DNA from: Maricaulis sp048268525
GTDB taxonomy: Bacteria > Pseudomonadota > Alphaproteobacteria > Caulobacterales > Maricaulaceae
Reading direction: 5' to 3'
DNA: 64,000 nucleotides
Assembly: GCF_048268525.1 (NCBI RefSeq)
Contig: NZ_JBLWVH010000001.1
Coordinates: forward strand, 285,454-349,453
The position numbers were made by a program, and so were the translations under genes. Each line of letters starts with the position of its first letter. The stretch's first letter is position 1. The notes beneath the pieces were generated by a model that saw only the letters and a list, made by a program, of their open reading frames with translations, was not told the DNA's origin and did no database searches. Positions 36,289 through 43,889 of the stretch are shown here, piece by piece.

Positions 36289-38120
36289 AGGATCTCGTGG
36301 ACGTGACAGACGCAGTCCGGGTCAACGACTTCGTCATCAAGATCGGCAATGTGAACGGCACCGGTTCGGCGTCGGCCAATGGTCTTCTGATGAAGGCGAT
36401 CTTCCGGATGGGCGTGCCTGTGGTGGGCAAGAACCTCTTCCCCTCCAACATCCAGGGCCTGCCCACCTGGTATGAGATCCGCCTGACCAAGGACAGCTAT
36501 ATGGCGCGCTCGGGCACGGCCGAGTTCATCGTCGCCATGAATGCGGAGACGTATAAACAAGACCTCGCCGAGGTCAGCCCAGGCGGTTTCCTGCTCTATG
36601 ACTCGACCTGGCCGCGCCCGGACCTGCATGCCCGCGCCGATGTCACCGCGATCGGTGTGCCGCTGGCGCGTCTGGTCAATGCTGCCTTCGATAATGCCCG
36701 CACCCGCGTTCTGATGAAGAACATGGCCTATGTTGGTGCCGTCGCCGGCCTGACCGGTCTCGATGTCGAGGTCATCCGCAATCTGGTCAAGGAGATGTTC
36801 GGTACCAAGGAGCATCTGATCGACGCCAACATGAAGGCGATCGGCCTCGGTCTCGATTATGTCCGCGAACATCACCCCGACCCGCTGCCGCTGCGCATCG
36901 AGCCGATGGACAAGACCGCCGGTCACATCATGATCGACGGCAATACGGCTGCGGCCCTGGGCTGTGTCTATGCCGGGGCGACCTTTGGCGCGTGGTATCC
37001 GATCACGCCCTCGACCTCGCTGATGGATGGCTTCAAAGCGTTTTGCGAGAAGTTCCGCGTTGATCCGGAAACCGGCGAGAAGAATTTCTGCATCATCCAG
37101 GGTGAGGACGAGCTGGCCTCGGTCGGCATGGCCATCGGCGCTGGCTGGAATGGCGCCCGCTCCTTCACCCCGACGTCGGGGCCGGGCATCTCGCTGATGA
37201 GTGAGTTCATCGGCTTTGCCTATTATGGCGAAGTGCCGGTGGTGTTGTTCGACGTCCAGCGGGCAGGGCCGTCAACCGGCCTGCCGACGCGGACCCAGCA
37301 ATGCGACATCACACTGGCGGCCTATGCCAGCCATGGTGATACCAAGCATATCCTCCTCTTCCCGGCCAATCCGAAGGAATGCTTCGAGATGGCGGTGCAG
37401 AGCTTTGACATCGCCGAACGCTTCCAGGCGCCGGTCTTCTTCATGACCGATCTCGATATCGGCATGAATGACTGGATGATCCCGGAGCTGGACTGGGATG
37501 ACAGCTACCAGCCTGACCGCGGCAAGGTCTTGAGCGCCGAGGAAATCGACAAACTCGAGAAATTCTACCGCTATGAAGACCGTGACGGGGATGCCATTCC
37601 TTACCGCACGCTGCCTGGCACCCATCCCAAGGGCGCCTATTTCACGCGCGGTTCCGGCCATAACTGGAAGGGCGGCTATACCGAGGACAGTGATGAGTAC
37701 AAGGAAGTGCTCGACCGGTTGACCACCAAGTGGAAGAACGCCGCCAATGCCGTTCCCGCGCCGGTCATCACGCGCTGCGGCCAGCACGCCCGGCGGGCGA
37801 TCATCTCGGTCGGTGGCTGTGATGGCGCGGTGCTGGAAGCCCTCGACCGCTTTGCCGAGAATGGCGTGAAGCTGGACTATCTGCGCGTCCGCGGCTTCCC
37901 CTTCAATGCCGAAGTCGATGCCTTTATTGACCAGTATGACGAGGTGTTCGTGGTCGAGCAGAACCGGGACGGGCAATTGCGGTCCTTGCTGGTCAACGAG
38001 ACCGAAGCACCCAAGCACAAGCTGGTTTCGATCCTCGATTATGCCGGCATGGCCGCCAATCCGAAATTCATTATCGAGGGCATTTCCGCCCATCTGGAAG
38101 CCCTGGGAGACGTCGCATGA
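36285..38120 (+). CDS. korA: 2-oxoacid:acceptor oxidoreductase, fused gamma-alpha subunit
   Basis: 611 aa. Residues 1-190 are the gamma domain (IGNVNGTGSASANGLLMKAI). Residues about 200-611 are the alpha (pyrimidine-binding) domain with YPITPSTSLMDGF, IQGEDELASVGMAIGAGWNGARSFTPTSGPGISLM, and a C-terminal VEQNRDGQL block. The sequence is the KorA type (2-oxoglutarate) rather than classical pyruvate:ferredoxin oxidoreductase. It acts with the beta subunit to decarboxylate a 2-oxoacid to acyl-CoA with low-potential electrons. The start ATG overlaps the upstream stop. Confidence 0.87.
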   Translation: MKDLVDVTDAVRVNDFVIKIGNVNGTGSASANGLLMKAIFRMGVPVVGKNLFPSNIQGLPTWYEIRLTKDSYMARSGTAEFIVAMNAETYKQDLAEVSPGGFLLYDSTWPRPDLHARADVTAIGVPLARLVNAAFDNARTRVLMKNMAYVGAVAGLTGLDVEVIRNLVKEMFGTKEHLIDANMKAIGLGLDYVREHHPDPLPLRIEPMDKTAGHIMIDGNTAAALGCVYAGATFGAWYPITPSTSLMDGFKAFCEKFRVDPETGEKNFCIIQGEDELASVGMAIGAGWNGARSFTPTSGPGISLMSEFIGFAYYGEVPVVLFDVQRAGPSTGLPTRTQQCDITLAAYASHGDTKHILLFPANPKECFEMAVQSFDIAERFQAPVFFMTDLDIGMNDWMIPELDWDDSYQPDRGKVLSAEEIDKLEKFYRYEDRDGDAIPYRTLPGTHPKGAYFTRGSGHNWKGGYTEDSDEYKEVLDRLTTKWKNAANAVPAPVITRCGQHARRAIISVGGCDGAVLEALDRFAENGVKLDYLRVRGFPFNAEVDAFIDQYDEVFVVEQNRDGQLRSLLVNETEAPKHKLVSILDYAGMAANPKFIIEGISAHLEALGDVA

Positions 38121-39169
38121 CCTCCATGAGCAAACCCTTCATCGACAAGCATCTGCCCAAGAACAAGCTGGGCCTGTCGGTCCGCAATTATGAAGGCGTG
38201 ATGTCGACCCTTTGTGCCGGTTGCGGCCACGACTCGGTCACTGCCGCCCTGGTCCAGGCTTTCTGGGAACTGGATCTGGCGCCGGAAAGCGCGGCCAAGG
38301 TCTCCGGCATCGGCTGTTCGTCCAAGACGACCGCCTATTTCATGGGCCAGTCGCACGGCATCAACTGCGTGCACGGGCGCATGCCGTCGGTCGCGACCGG
38401 CGCCAATGCCGCCAACGGCGATCTCAATTATATCGGCATCTCCGGTGACGGGGATTCGCTGTCGATCGGCTTTGGCCAGTTCGCCCACGCCATCCGGCGC
38501 AATCTGAACATGCTGTATATCCTCGAGAATAATGGCGTGTACGGGCTGACCAAGGGCCAGTTCTCGGCCGCGGCCGACTATGGATCGAAGTCCAAGAAAG
38601 GCATCGAGAATGACCAGATGCCGATCGACCCCTGCGTCCAGGCACTGACCTTGGGCGCCGGCTTCGTGGCGCGCGCCTTTTCCGGTGACAAGTCGCAGCT
38701 GATCCCGCTGATCAAGGCCGGTCTGAAGCACAAGGGCTTTGCCCTGATCGACGTCATCTCACCCTGCGTGACCTTCAATGATCACAAGGGGTCGACCAAG
38801 AGCTATGCCCATACCTACAAATACTATCACCCGATGGTGCATACGGACTTCGTCGCCCATGCCGACGAGGTGACCGGGTCCTACGACAAGGACGGAGCAA
38901 TGCGGGTGACGATGCAGGATGGCGGCGAGCTCTTCCTGCGCAAGACCGACAGTGACTACGATCCGCGCGACCGCGCCCAGGCGATCGAGACGCTGATGAT
39001 GAACAAGACCGAGGGCGAGATCCGTACCGGCCTGTTGTATCTCAACAGCGACCTGCCGGACATGCAGGCGGCCAACAAGCTGCCGAAAACCCCGCTGAAC
39101 CAGGTGCCCTACGAGCGCCTGACACCGGGCCGGGCGGCCCTCGCCAAGCTGCAATCGCGCTACCGCTGA
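38117..39169 (+). CDS. korB: 2-oxoacid:acceptor oxidoreductase, beta (thiamine-diphosphate) subunit
   Basis: 350 aa. CAGCGHDSVTAAL near residue 35 and GCSSKT give the cluster cysteines. The TPP motif is GISGDGDSLSIGFGQFAHAIRRN near residue 115, followed by ENNGVYGLTKGQFS. The domain order matches KorB. The start overlaps the korA stop (ATGA). Together the three genes form a probable NADP-linked 2-oxoglutarate oxidoreductase; substrate specificity is inferred from subunit layout only. Confidence 0.88.
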   Translation: MTSMSKPFIDKHLPKNKLGLSVRNYEGVMSTLCAGCGHDSVTAALVQAFWELDLAPESAAKVSGIGCSSKTTAYFMGQSHGINCVHGRMPSVATGANAANGDLNYIGISGDGDSLSIGFGQFAHAIRRNLNMLYILENNGVYGLTKGQFSAAADYGSKSKKGIENDQMPIDPCVQALTLGAGFVARAFSGDKSQLIPLIKAGLKHKGFALIDVISPCVTFNDHKGSTKSYAHTYKYYHPMVHTDFVAHADEVTGSYDKDGAMRVTMQDGGELFLRKTDSDYDPRDRAQAIETLMMNKTEGEIRTGLLYLNSDLPDMQAANKLPKTPLNQVPYERLTPGRAALAKLQSRYR

Positions 39170-39171
39170 CG

Positions 39172-39768
39172 TCAGCTTTCGTTGAACCGGTCGATCCGCG
39201 GCGTCGCGTCATTGGCGGCGGCGCGGGCGGCCGGGCTGTCTTCCAGGCCGGCCAGGGTGACATGGACGAAGCTGGCGCCGGTCTCGTCACGGATTGGCGT
39301 GTAGCGCACCTGCCAGAACCGATCTGAACGCTCACGGTCCACCCAGACGGCGGACGCGCCTAGAATGCTACCATCGTTGAGGCCTTCCCGGGCGAGGGCG
39401 TCGAGGTCACTGATCAGTCGGTCGAGACCCGGCGTGTCGCGGACCTGTTTCGTGCCGGCCATGAAGTCGCGTGTCATGTCCGTGCTGGCGGCTTCGACGC
39501 TGGGGCCATCGGGTCCGGTCTGAAGGAGCAGGCAGGGGAAGGGGCTGTGGTTGACCGTGGCGCGCAGATCATCAAACAGGGAACGGGTGCGCGGATCTTC
39601 GGCCAGTTTCATGATGGCGGCCGCGACGGGTTCCGGTGGGAGAACCAGACCGGACTCGATCCGTGAAACATAGGTTTGACTGACGCCGATGAGCTCGGCC
39701 ATCGCGCCTTGTTTCAGCCTCAACCTCAGTCGAAGCGAGCGGACCGTCTTTGCCCAGTCGATATCCAA
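39172..39768 (-). CDS. HTH_XRE regulator with PAS-like C-terminus
   Basis: 198 aa. HTH near residues 8-45: RSLRLRLRLKQGAMAELIGVSQTYVSRIESG. The C-terminal 120 residues look PAS-like, ending VRYTPIRDETGASFVHVTLAGLED. The start is a TTG at 39768: an in-frame stop lies 12 bp upstream and no ATG sits before the HTH. It is related in layout to the three tandem regulators at 41238-43196. It converges with korB (2-bp gap) and lies downstream of the PiT-like permease on the same strand. Confidence 0.8.
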   Translation of the reverse strand: MDIDWAKTVRSLRLRLRLKQGAMAELIGVSQTYVSRIESGLVLPPEPVAAAIMKLAEDPRTRSLFDDLRATVNHSPFPCLLLQTGPDGPSVEAASTDMTRDFMAGTKQVRDTPGLDRLISDLDALAREGLNDGSILGASAVWVDRERSDRFWQVRYTPIRDETGASFVHVTLAGLEDSPAARAAANDATPRIDRFNES

Positions 39769-39830
39769 GATGGAATTCTAACCCCTTTGAATCTTGGACT
39801 ATCTTGCCGCTCTGTGCGGATGAATGAGCA

Positions 39831-39859
39831 CTCATAAAATATGAATTATCCACGTCCAA
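39831..39859 (-). promoter_or_regulatory. Candidate sigma-70 promoter for the 39172-39768 regulator
   Basis: Minus strand: TTGGAC (39859-39854), a 17-nt spacer, then TATGAG (39836-39831). It places a start about 55 nt before the TTG codon. This is a pattern match only. Confidence 0.4.
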
Positions 39860-39876
39860 ACGGGTGATGGACGGGC

Positions 39877-41004
39877 TTAGAAACCAAGGGCCCGAGCGAC
39901 GTAACCGGGCAGGTCCGACATCAGCTCGCCCAGTTCACCGCGAGCCCAGGCGGGCAGGAAAATGGCAAGGATGACGCTGATCAGCAGGCCCAGGAAAGCG
40001 CGCAGCACGTCCGAGGTCACATCCCACAGGGCGGCGAGTCTGGAGCGCAGGCCGGCGATATAGGCGATCGCGATTTCGCGGCCCGCCAGCATGCCCAGGA
40101 AGACCCAGGTCGTGCTCATCGGCACGTCATTGACCTCCTTGAAGATGTACAGGATGACGCCGTAGATCAGGTCGATGGCGGTGGCCGCGCGGATGTCGGT
40201 GGAGTTGGTCTTCGACAGGACAATCTTCTGGATCTCGCCGCCGCGATTGCGGAAGATGATGGCGTGCAGGGCCAGCATCACGACCGTCGCAAAGACCAGC
40301 AGTAAGGGAGAGAAGGTCACCTGGGTCTGCATGACCGCCACGCCTTCCTGCATCAATGGCAGACCATCACCATCGAGTGCGGGAACGAGCTCGGTCGTCC
40401 GTGGCAGGAAAATGAAGATATTGGCGAGGTCCTGCATCAGCCATTGCGACCACAGGAAAGCGGTGGCGGCCCATTGGGCGACGAACCAGGCCGGGTGGTG
40501 GGGTTTGTCCTTCGTGCGATCGATCCAGCGTTCGAAAACCCTTGAGATGAGCAGGTAAACGAAGAAGGCGGCGCTGATCGCCACGATGTAGCCGAGCGCT
40601 GATTTGGTCAGCATTTTCGGCAGGACGCCCTCGGTATTGGCGCCACCTGTCAGTGCGAAAATGGTGAGGACAAGGAAGGTCGTCGAGACCGGGATGCCGT
40701 AGCGGGTCAGGATCAGCAGGAAGAGCGGCGGAATGGCGTGCCACCATTGCACGCCGCCATCCGGGTAGGGCAGGGAGTTCAGGCGCCCGAAGGCGATATC
40801 GCCAGCGCCGCCGAAAAAGCCCCACAGCATGACCACCACGATGATCGAGCAGGCATAGGCCCACAGGCCCCACCAGGGGCGCTTGGCGTTGGAACTCAGG
40901 AATGTGCCCAGGGTCTGGATGGCATCATTGGCGACAATGGAATAGGCGCCGATGAGAAATCCGAGGATCGAAAAGACCCACACGGTGGTGCTCAGATCGG
41001 CCAT
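39877..41004 (-). CDS. PiT-like inorganic phosphate permease family protein
   Basis: 375 aa with about ten transmembrane helices. The two inverted PiT repeats are visible in divergent form: GAYSIVANDAIQTLGTFLSS near residue 18 and FKEVNDVPMSTTWVFLGML near residue 305, corresponding to the GANDVANA signatures. It probably moves phosphate or another oxyanion with a cation; the altered signature means the substrate is uncertain. The ATG at 41004 has AAGGGG upstream and directly precedes the first helix. It is flanked by sensor-type regulators on both sides. Confidence 0.8.
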   Translation of the reverse strand: MADLSTTVWVFSILGFLIGAYSIVANDAIQTLGTFLSSNAKRPWWGLWAYACSIIVVVMLWGFFGGAGDIAFGRLNSLPYPDGGVQWWHAIPPLFLLILTRYGIPVSTTFLVLTIFALTGGANTEGVLPKMLTKSALGYIVAISAAFFVYLLISRVFERWIDRTKDKPHHPAWFVAQWAATAFLWSQWLMQDLANIFIFLPRTTELVPALDGDGLPLMQEGVAVMQTQVTFSPLLLVFATVVMLALHAIIFRNRGGEIQKIVLSKTNSTDIRAATAIDLIYGVILYIFKEVNDVPMSTTWVFLGMLAGREIAIAYIAGLRSRLAALWDVTSDVLRAFLGLLISVILAIFLPAWARGELGELMSDLPGYVARALGF

Positions 41005-41154
41005 GGCCCGGACCCCTTCAAGACAAATCCCCGCGCCACGTAGCAATGAGCAGCGCAATCAATCAATCAGCGAGGCGCAGTCGCCTGTCTTTTTCACGCA
41101 AGTGTCGCAATCGAGCCTGTGATTGCGTGCATTTGGTTGCTTTAAGCGCCAGCC

Positions 41155-41183
41155 TTCACAGCGCGACCAAAACGCGTTATAAA
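41155..41183 (+). promoter_or_regulatory. Promoter of the tandem regulator operon
   Basis: TTCACA (41155-41160), a 17-nt spacer, TATAAA (41178-41183), then a start near 41190, about 48 nt before the first ATG. The -10 lies in the symmetrical TTATAAATTATAA (41177-41189), a possible autoregulatory site. Confidence 0.6.
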
Positions 41184-41237
41184 TTATAACCGCCGATGAC
41201 CGGCACCGGCGCGCCCTCTCGATCAGGAGAAGCGCAC

Positions 41238-41882
41238 ATGTCCGCACCTTCGCCGACCCTTGATGTCCAGGCCATTCACTGGCCGTCCGTCATACGCCAC
41301 TATCGACTGTCGAAAGGCCTCAAACAGGCGGCCCTGGCGCATGATCTGGGCGTGACCCAGACCATGGTGTCCCGATGGGAGTCGTCTGCCGCGCTGCCAT
41401 CGGACCGAATCCAGGCCCGACTTTTTGATCTCTACTGGGCTTCCCAGGCCTCGGTTTCCCGCGATGTCTGGCTCGACCGTATCGGCAGACACCCGGCTGT
41501 CGTCGGGGTGATCAATGCCGCCGGCCGGATCGTGCGGGCGAGCCGCGGCTTCTGCCGGGCGCTGGATTGTGACCGTCACGGGCTGGAAGGCCGTTATGTC
41601 CACGAAGCCTTCGAAGGCGACTGGCTGGATCTGTATGACGACCTGTGTTCATCGGGATTGTTTGAAGGCCGTGTCTCATCGGCCGAGAGCATTGATACCG
41701 TGACATTCCACGCACCGGACGGCACCCGCCGGACGCGATATGTGCATGGCTTGCACCGGCCAAGCTTCCTGCCCGGACCGGAAATCGTCTGGCTCCTGTC
41801 CGGCGCTGAAGTATCAGTGCGTGTTCGCGATGATGTTCGCATGCGGCTTGGCGGAAATCGCATCATCCGCAAGGCGATATAG
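41238..41882 (+). CDS. HTH_XRE/PAS-like regulator, tandem copy 1
   Basis: 214 aa. HTH near residues 14-48: VIRHYRLSKGLKQAALAHDLGVTQTMVSRWES. A PAS-like sensor occupies residues about 85-200, with VVGVINAAGRIVRASRGFCRALDCDRHGLEGR and a late VHGLHRPSF. The ATG at 41238 has AGGAGA 7 nt upstream. It is homologous over its length to the next two genes. The operon promoter is at 41155-41183. Ligand unknown. Divergent from the PiT-like permease. Confidence 0.85.
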   Translation: MSAPSPTLDVQAIHWPSVIRHYRLSKGLKQAALAHDLGVTQTMVSRWESSAALPSDRIQARLFDLYWASQASVSRDVWLDRIGRHPAVVGVINAAGRIVRASRGFCRALDCDRHGLEGRYVHEAFEGDWLDLYDDLCSSGLFEGRVSSAESIDTVTFHAPDGTRRTRYVHGLHRPSFLPGPEIVWLLSGAEVSVRVRDDVRMRLGGNRIIRKAI

Positions 41883-41885
41883 TCC

Positions 41886-42533
41886 ATGCCCGTCGATGAC
41901 AATCCGGCGGAAGGCGCACCCGATATCTGGCGCAACTATCTGCGCCGCTATCGCTTCACCAACAATATCAAGCAGGCTGCTCTCGCCGAGGATCTGGGTG
42001 TCACCCAGGCCATGGTGTCGCGCTGGGAGTCCGGCGAGGTCAGCCCGGCGCCGGGGATGCAGGCGCGTATTCGGGCGCTCGCCGGGACCTCCGACGCGAT
42101 GGCGTCGCCCCTGGTCGGCTGGCGCAATCATGTATCCTTCCAGCCCGGCATGGCGGCCGTCGTGAGCGTTGATGGTGTGGTCGAAACCGCCAGCGCCGGC
42201 CTGATCCGGGAGCTCGACCTGTCACGCGGTCAAATAGAGGGGAAAGGCATCGATGCGCTGTTCTGCGGTGACCTTGTCGGCCTGTTCAACATTCTCGTTG
42301 CCAAAGGTTTCTTTGACGGCGCGCTTGAAAGCGTCGAAAGTGCTGACATGTATTGTTTTGCCAGTACATACAAAAATCGCGATATTGGACCGGTGCATGG
42401 TCTGCACTGGCCACATGCGGCTGAAGATGGCCGGGTCCGCTGGATGCTGACCGGGGCAAGGATCAGCCCGACGGAATTTGAAAGCCTGCGCCGGGAGTTG
42501 GGCGGGCAAGTTGAACTGACAGGGCGGGGTTGA
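41886..42533 (+). CDS. HTH_XRE/PAS-like regulator, tandem copy 2
   Basis: 215 aa. The HTH has the near-identical core IKQAALAEDLGVTQAMVSRWESG near residue 28. The C-terminal part keeps the copy-1 pattern: AVVSVDGVVETASAGLIRELDLSRGQIEGKGI, GFFDGALESVESAD, and GPVHGLHWPH near residue 175. It begins 3 nt after copy 1, so translation is probably coupled. It is slightly more AT-rich in the centre than its neighbours. Confidence 0.85.
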   Translation: MPVDDNPAEGAPDIWRNYLRRYRFTNNIKQAALAEDLGVTQAMVSRWESGEVSPAPGMQARIRALAGTSDAMASPLVGWRNHVSFQPGMAAVVSVDGVVETASAGLIRELDLSRGQIEGKGIDALFCGDLVGLFNILVAKGFFDGALESVESADMYCFASTYKNRDIGPVHGLHWPHAAEDGRVRWMLTGARISPTEFESLRRELGGQVELTGRG

Positions 42534-42551
42534 GCCTGCAAGGGGGACGGA

Positions 42552-43196
42552 TTGGTTCACGATATCAAATTGTCGATGACGTCGAGCAAGGTGAACTGGC
42601 CGTCGGTGATCCGGAACTTCCGCATGTCAAAACGGCTGAAGCAGGCCGCTCTGGCAGGTGATCTCGGCGTCACCCAGGCCATGATCTCGCGCTGGGAGAA
42701 TGGCGACAGTGAACCACCCGAGCGGATCAAGCGACGCATGGCCGAACTGGTCCAGGATGCGTTCGTGATCGCGCCGGCTCCGACCTGGGTCGACCTCGTA
42801 TCACTCAATCCGACCGTTGAGTTCGTGACCGACTCAATGGGCATGATCAAGGCGATCTCGCTGGGCGCGCTGGACCTGTTCGGGATAAAGCGGAATGAGA
42901 TCGAGGGCCGTAATGTCCGCGACTTCCTCGGCGGTGATTTTTCGGCAGCGCTCGAGCAATTGCGGGCCGAGGGCATGTTCCAGAACAATCTCGCCTTTGC
43001 CCAGAGCATCGGAACGCTGGAGGTGAATGTTTCGGCCGGCATGCAGTCCTTGCTGTGTGACTTCATTCACTGGCCGCGCATCTCCGAGGCCCGGACGGTC
43101 TATTGCATCCACTCCGGCGCGACGCTCGACGAGAAGCGCTATTCGGCGCGGCTTGAAGAACGTGGTGACAAGGTCGTGGTGCGTCGCACCTTCTGA
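42552..43196 (+). CDS. HTH_XRE/PAS-like regulator, tandem copy 3
   Basis: 214 aa. HTH LKQAALAGDLGVTQAMISRWENGD is near residue 28. The sensor part has FVTDSMGMIKAISLGALDLFGIKRNEIEGRNV and FIHWPRI. The start is a TTG at 42552 because a strong AGGGGG lies 5 nt upstream, whereas the first ATG (42576) has no ribosome site. It follows copy 2 by 18 nt and ends the operon; a terminator is 28 bp downstream. Confidence 0.85.
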   Translation: MVHDIKLSMTSSKVNWPSVIRNFRMSKRLKQAALAGDLGVTQAMISRWENGDSEPPERIKRRMAELVQDAFVIAPAPTWVDLVSLNPTVEFVTDSMGMIKAISLGALDLFGIKRNEIEGRNVRDFLGGDFSAALEQLRAEGMFQNNLAFAQSIGTLEVNVSAGMQSLLCDFIHWPRISEARTVYCIHSGATLDEKRYSARLEERGDKVVVRRTF

Positions 43197-43223
43197 CGCC
43201 GGCCGGTCAACATGCAAACAGAA

Positions 43224-43252
43224 AAAGGGCGGCCCCTCGGGTCGCCCTTTTT
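43224..43252 (+). terminator. Rho-independent terminator after the tandem regulators
   Basis: A 12-bp stem (43224-43235 with 43239-43250, one G-T wobble), 3-nt loop, then a T-run. The stem sequence is shared with the terminators at 43836 and 58408. Confidence 0.88.
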
Positions 43253-43303
43253 GTCGCGTCCTGGCGGCCAAATACCGCTCAAGCCGAAATCAATCCACCG
43301 ACC

Positions 43304-43750
43304 CTAGCGCAGGCCCTGATAGACCATTTCGCTGACATAGGACGCGTGGTTGTTGCCAACCCAGCAATTCTTCTCTGACGGTGCCGTCAGGTCGATGGTT
43401 TCACCGTCAAAATATTCGGGCCAGGCATCGCAATGTGTCGTCTCATAAAATCCTGGCTCGATGGTCACCGCCCCGGTCTCGTTGTCCACCGTCCAGGTTC
43501 CGACCATTTCTGTGTCGGTGTCTCCGCCGGCCGGGATCATCATGACAACGCCCCTGGTTTGTGTGCCGTCGCTATCGTGGGCCGCGAGGAAATGGGCCCA
43601 GAAGTATTCAGGGTCCGAATCCATGCTGCCGCCGATCCGGCCCATCTGGAAATATTCACCCTGCGGGACGCGTAAATCCTCGGCGAAAGCGGAGCCAGCG
43701 AGGCTCAGCGCGCCCCCGGCCAAACCTGCCAATACTTTTGAAATCTTCAT
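43304..43750 (-). CDS. Small secreted protein, unknown function
   Basis: 148 aa with a signal peptide (MKISKVLAGLAGGALSLAG, cleavage after AFA near residue 23). The mature part is acidic with two Cys (HCDAW and NCWVG) that may form a disulfide. No family recognised. The ATG at 43750 has GGGGGG 6 nt upstream; longer in-frame starts have none. Likely monocistronic. Confidence 0.75.
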   Translation of the reverse strand: MKISKVLAGLAGGALSLAGSAFAEDLRVPQGEYFQMGRIGGSMDSDPEYFWAHFLAAHDSDGTQTRGVVMMIPAGGDTDTEMVGTWTVDNETGAVTIEPGFYETTHCDAWPEYFDGETIDLTAPSEKNCWVGNNHASYVSEMVYQGLR

Positions 43751-43835
43751 CACCAGCCCCCCTTCAAACACCTCATCCTGACAGCCAACATGACGGGATT
43801 GGATTAAAATCCGGTGTGAAGAGGGTCTTGGTTTC

Positions 43836-43871
43836 AGCAAAAAGGGCGACCCGTCGGGCCGCCCTTTGCTG
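43836..43871 (-). terminator. Rho-independent terminator after the M28 peptidase gene
   Basis: Stem 43841-43852 with 43856-43867 (one mismatch), extended by CAGCA/TGCTG. On the minus strand it is followed by TTTTT. It lies 19 bp past the peptidase stop. Confidence 0.85.
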
Positions 43872-43889
43872 CTTGTTTTCGGGTCTGGG

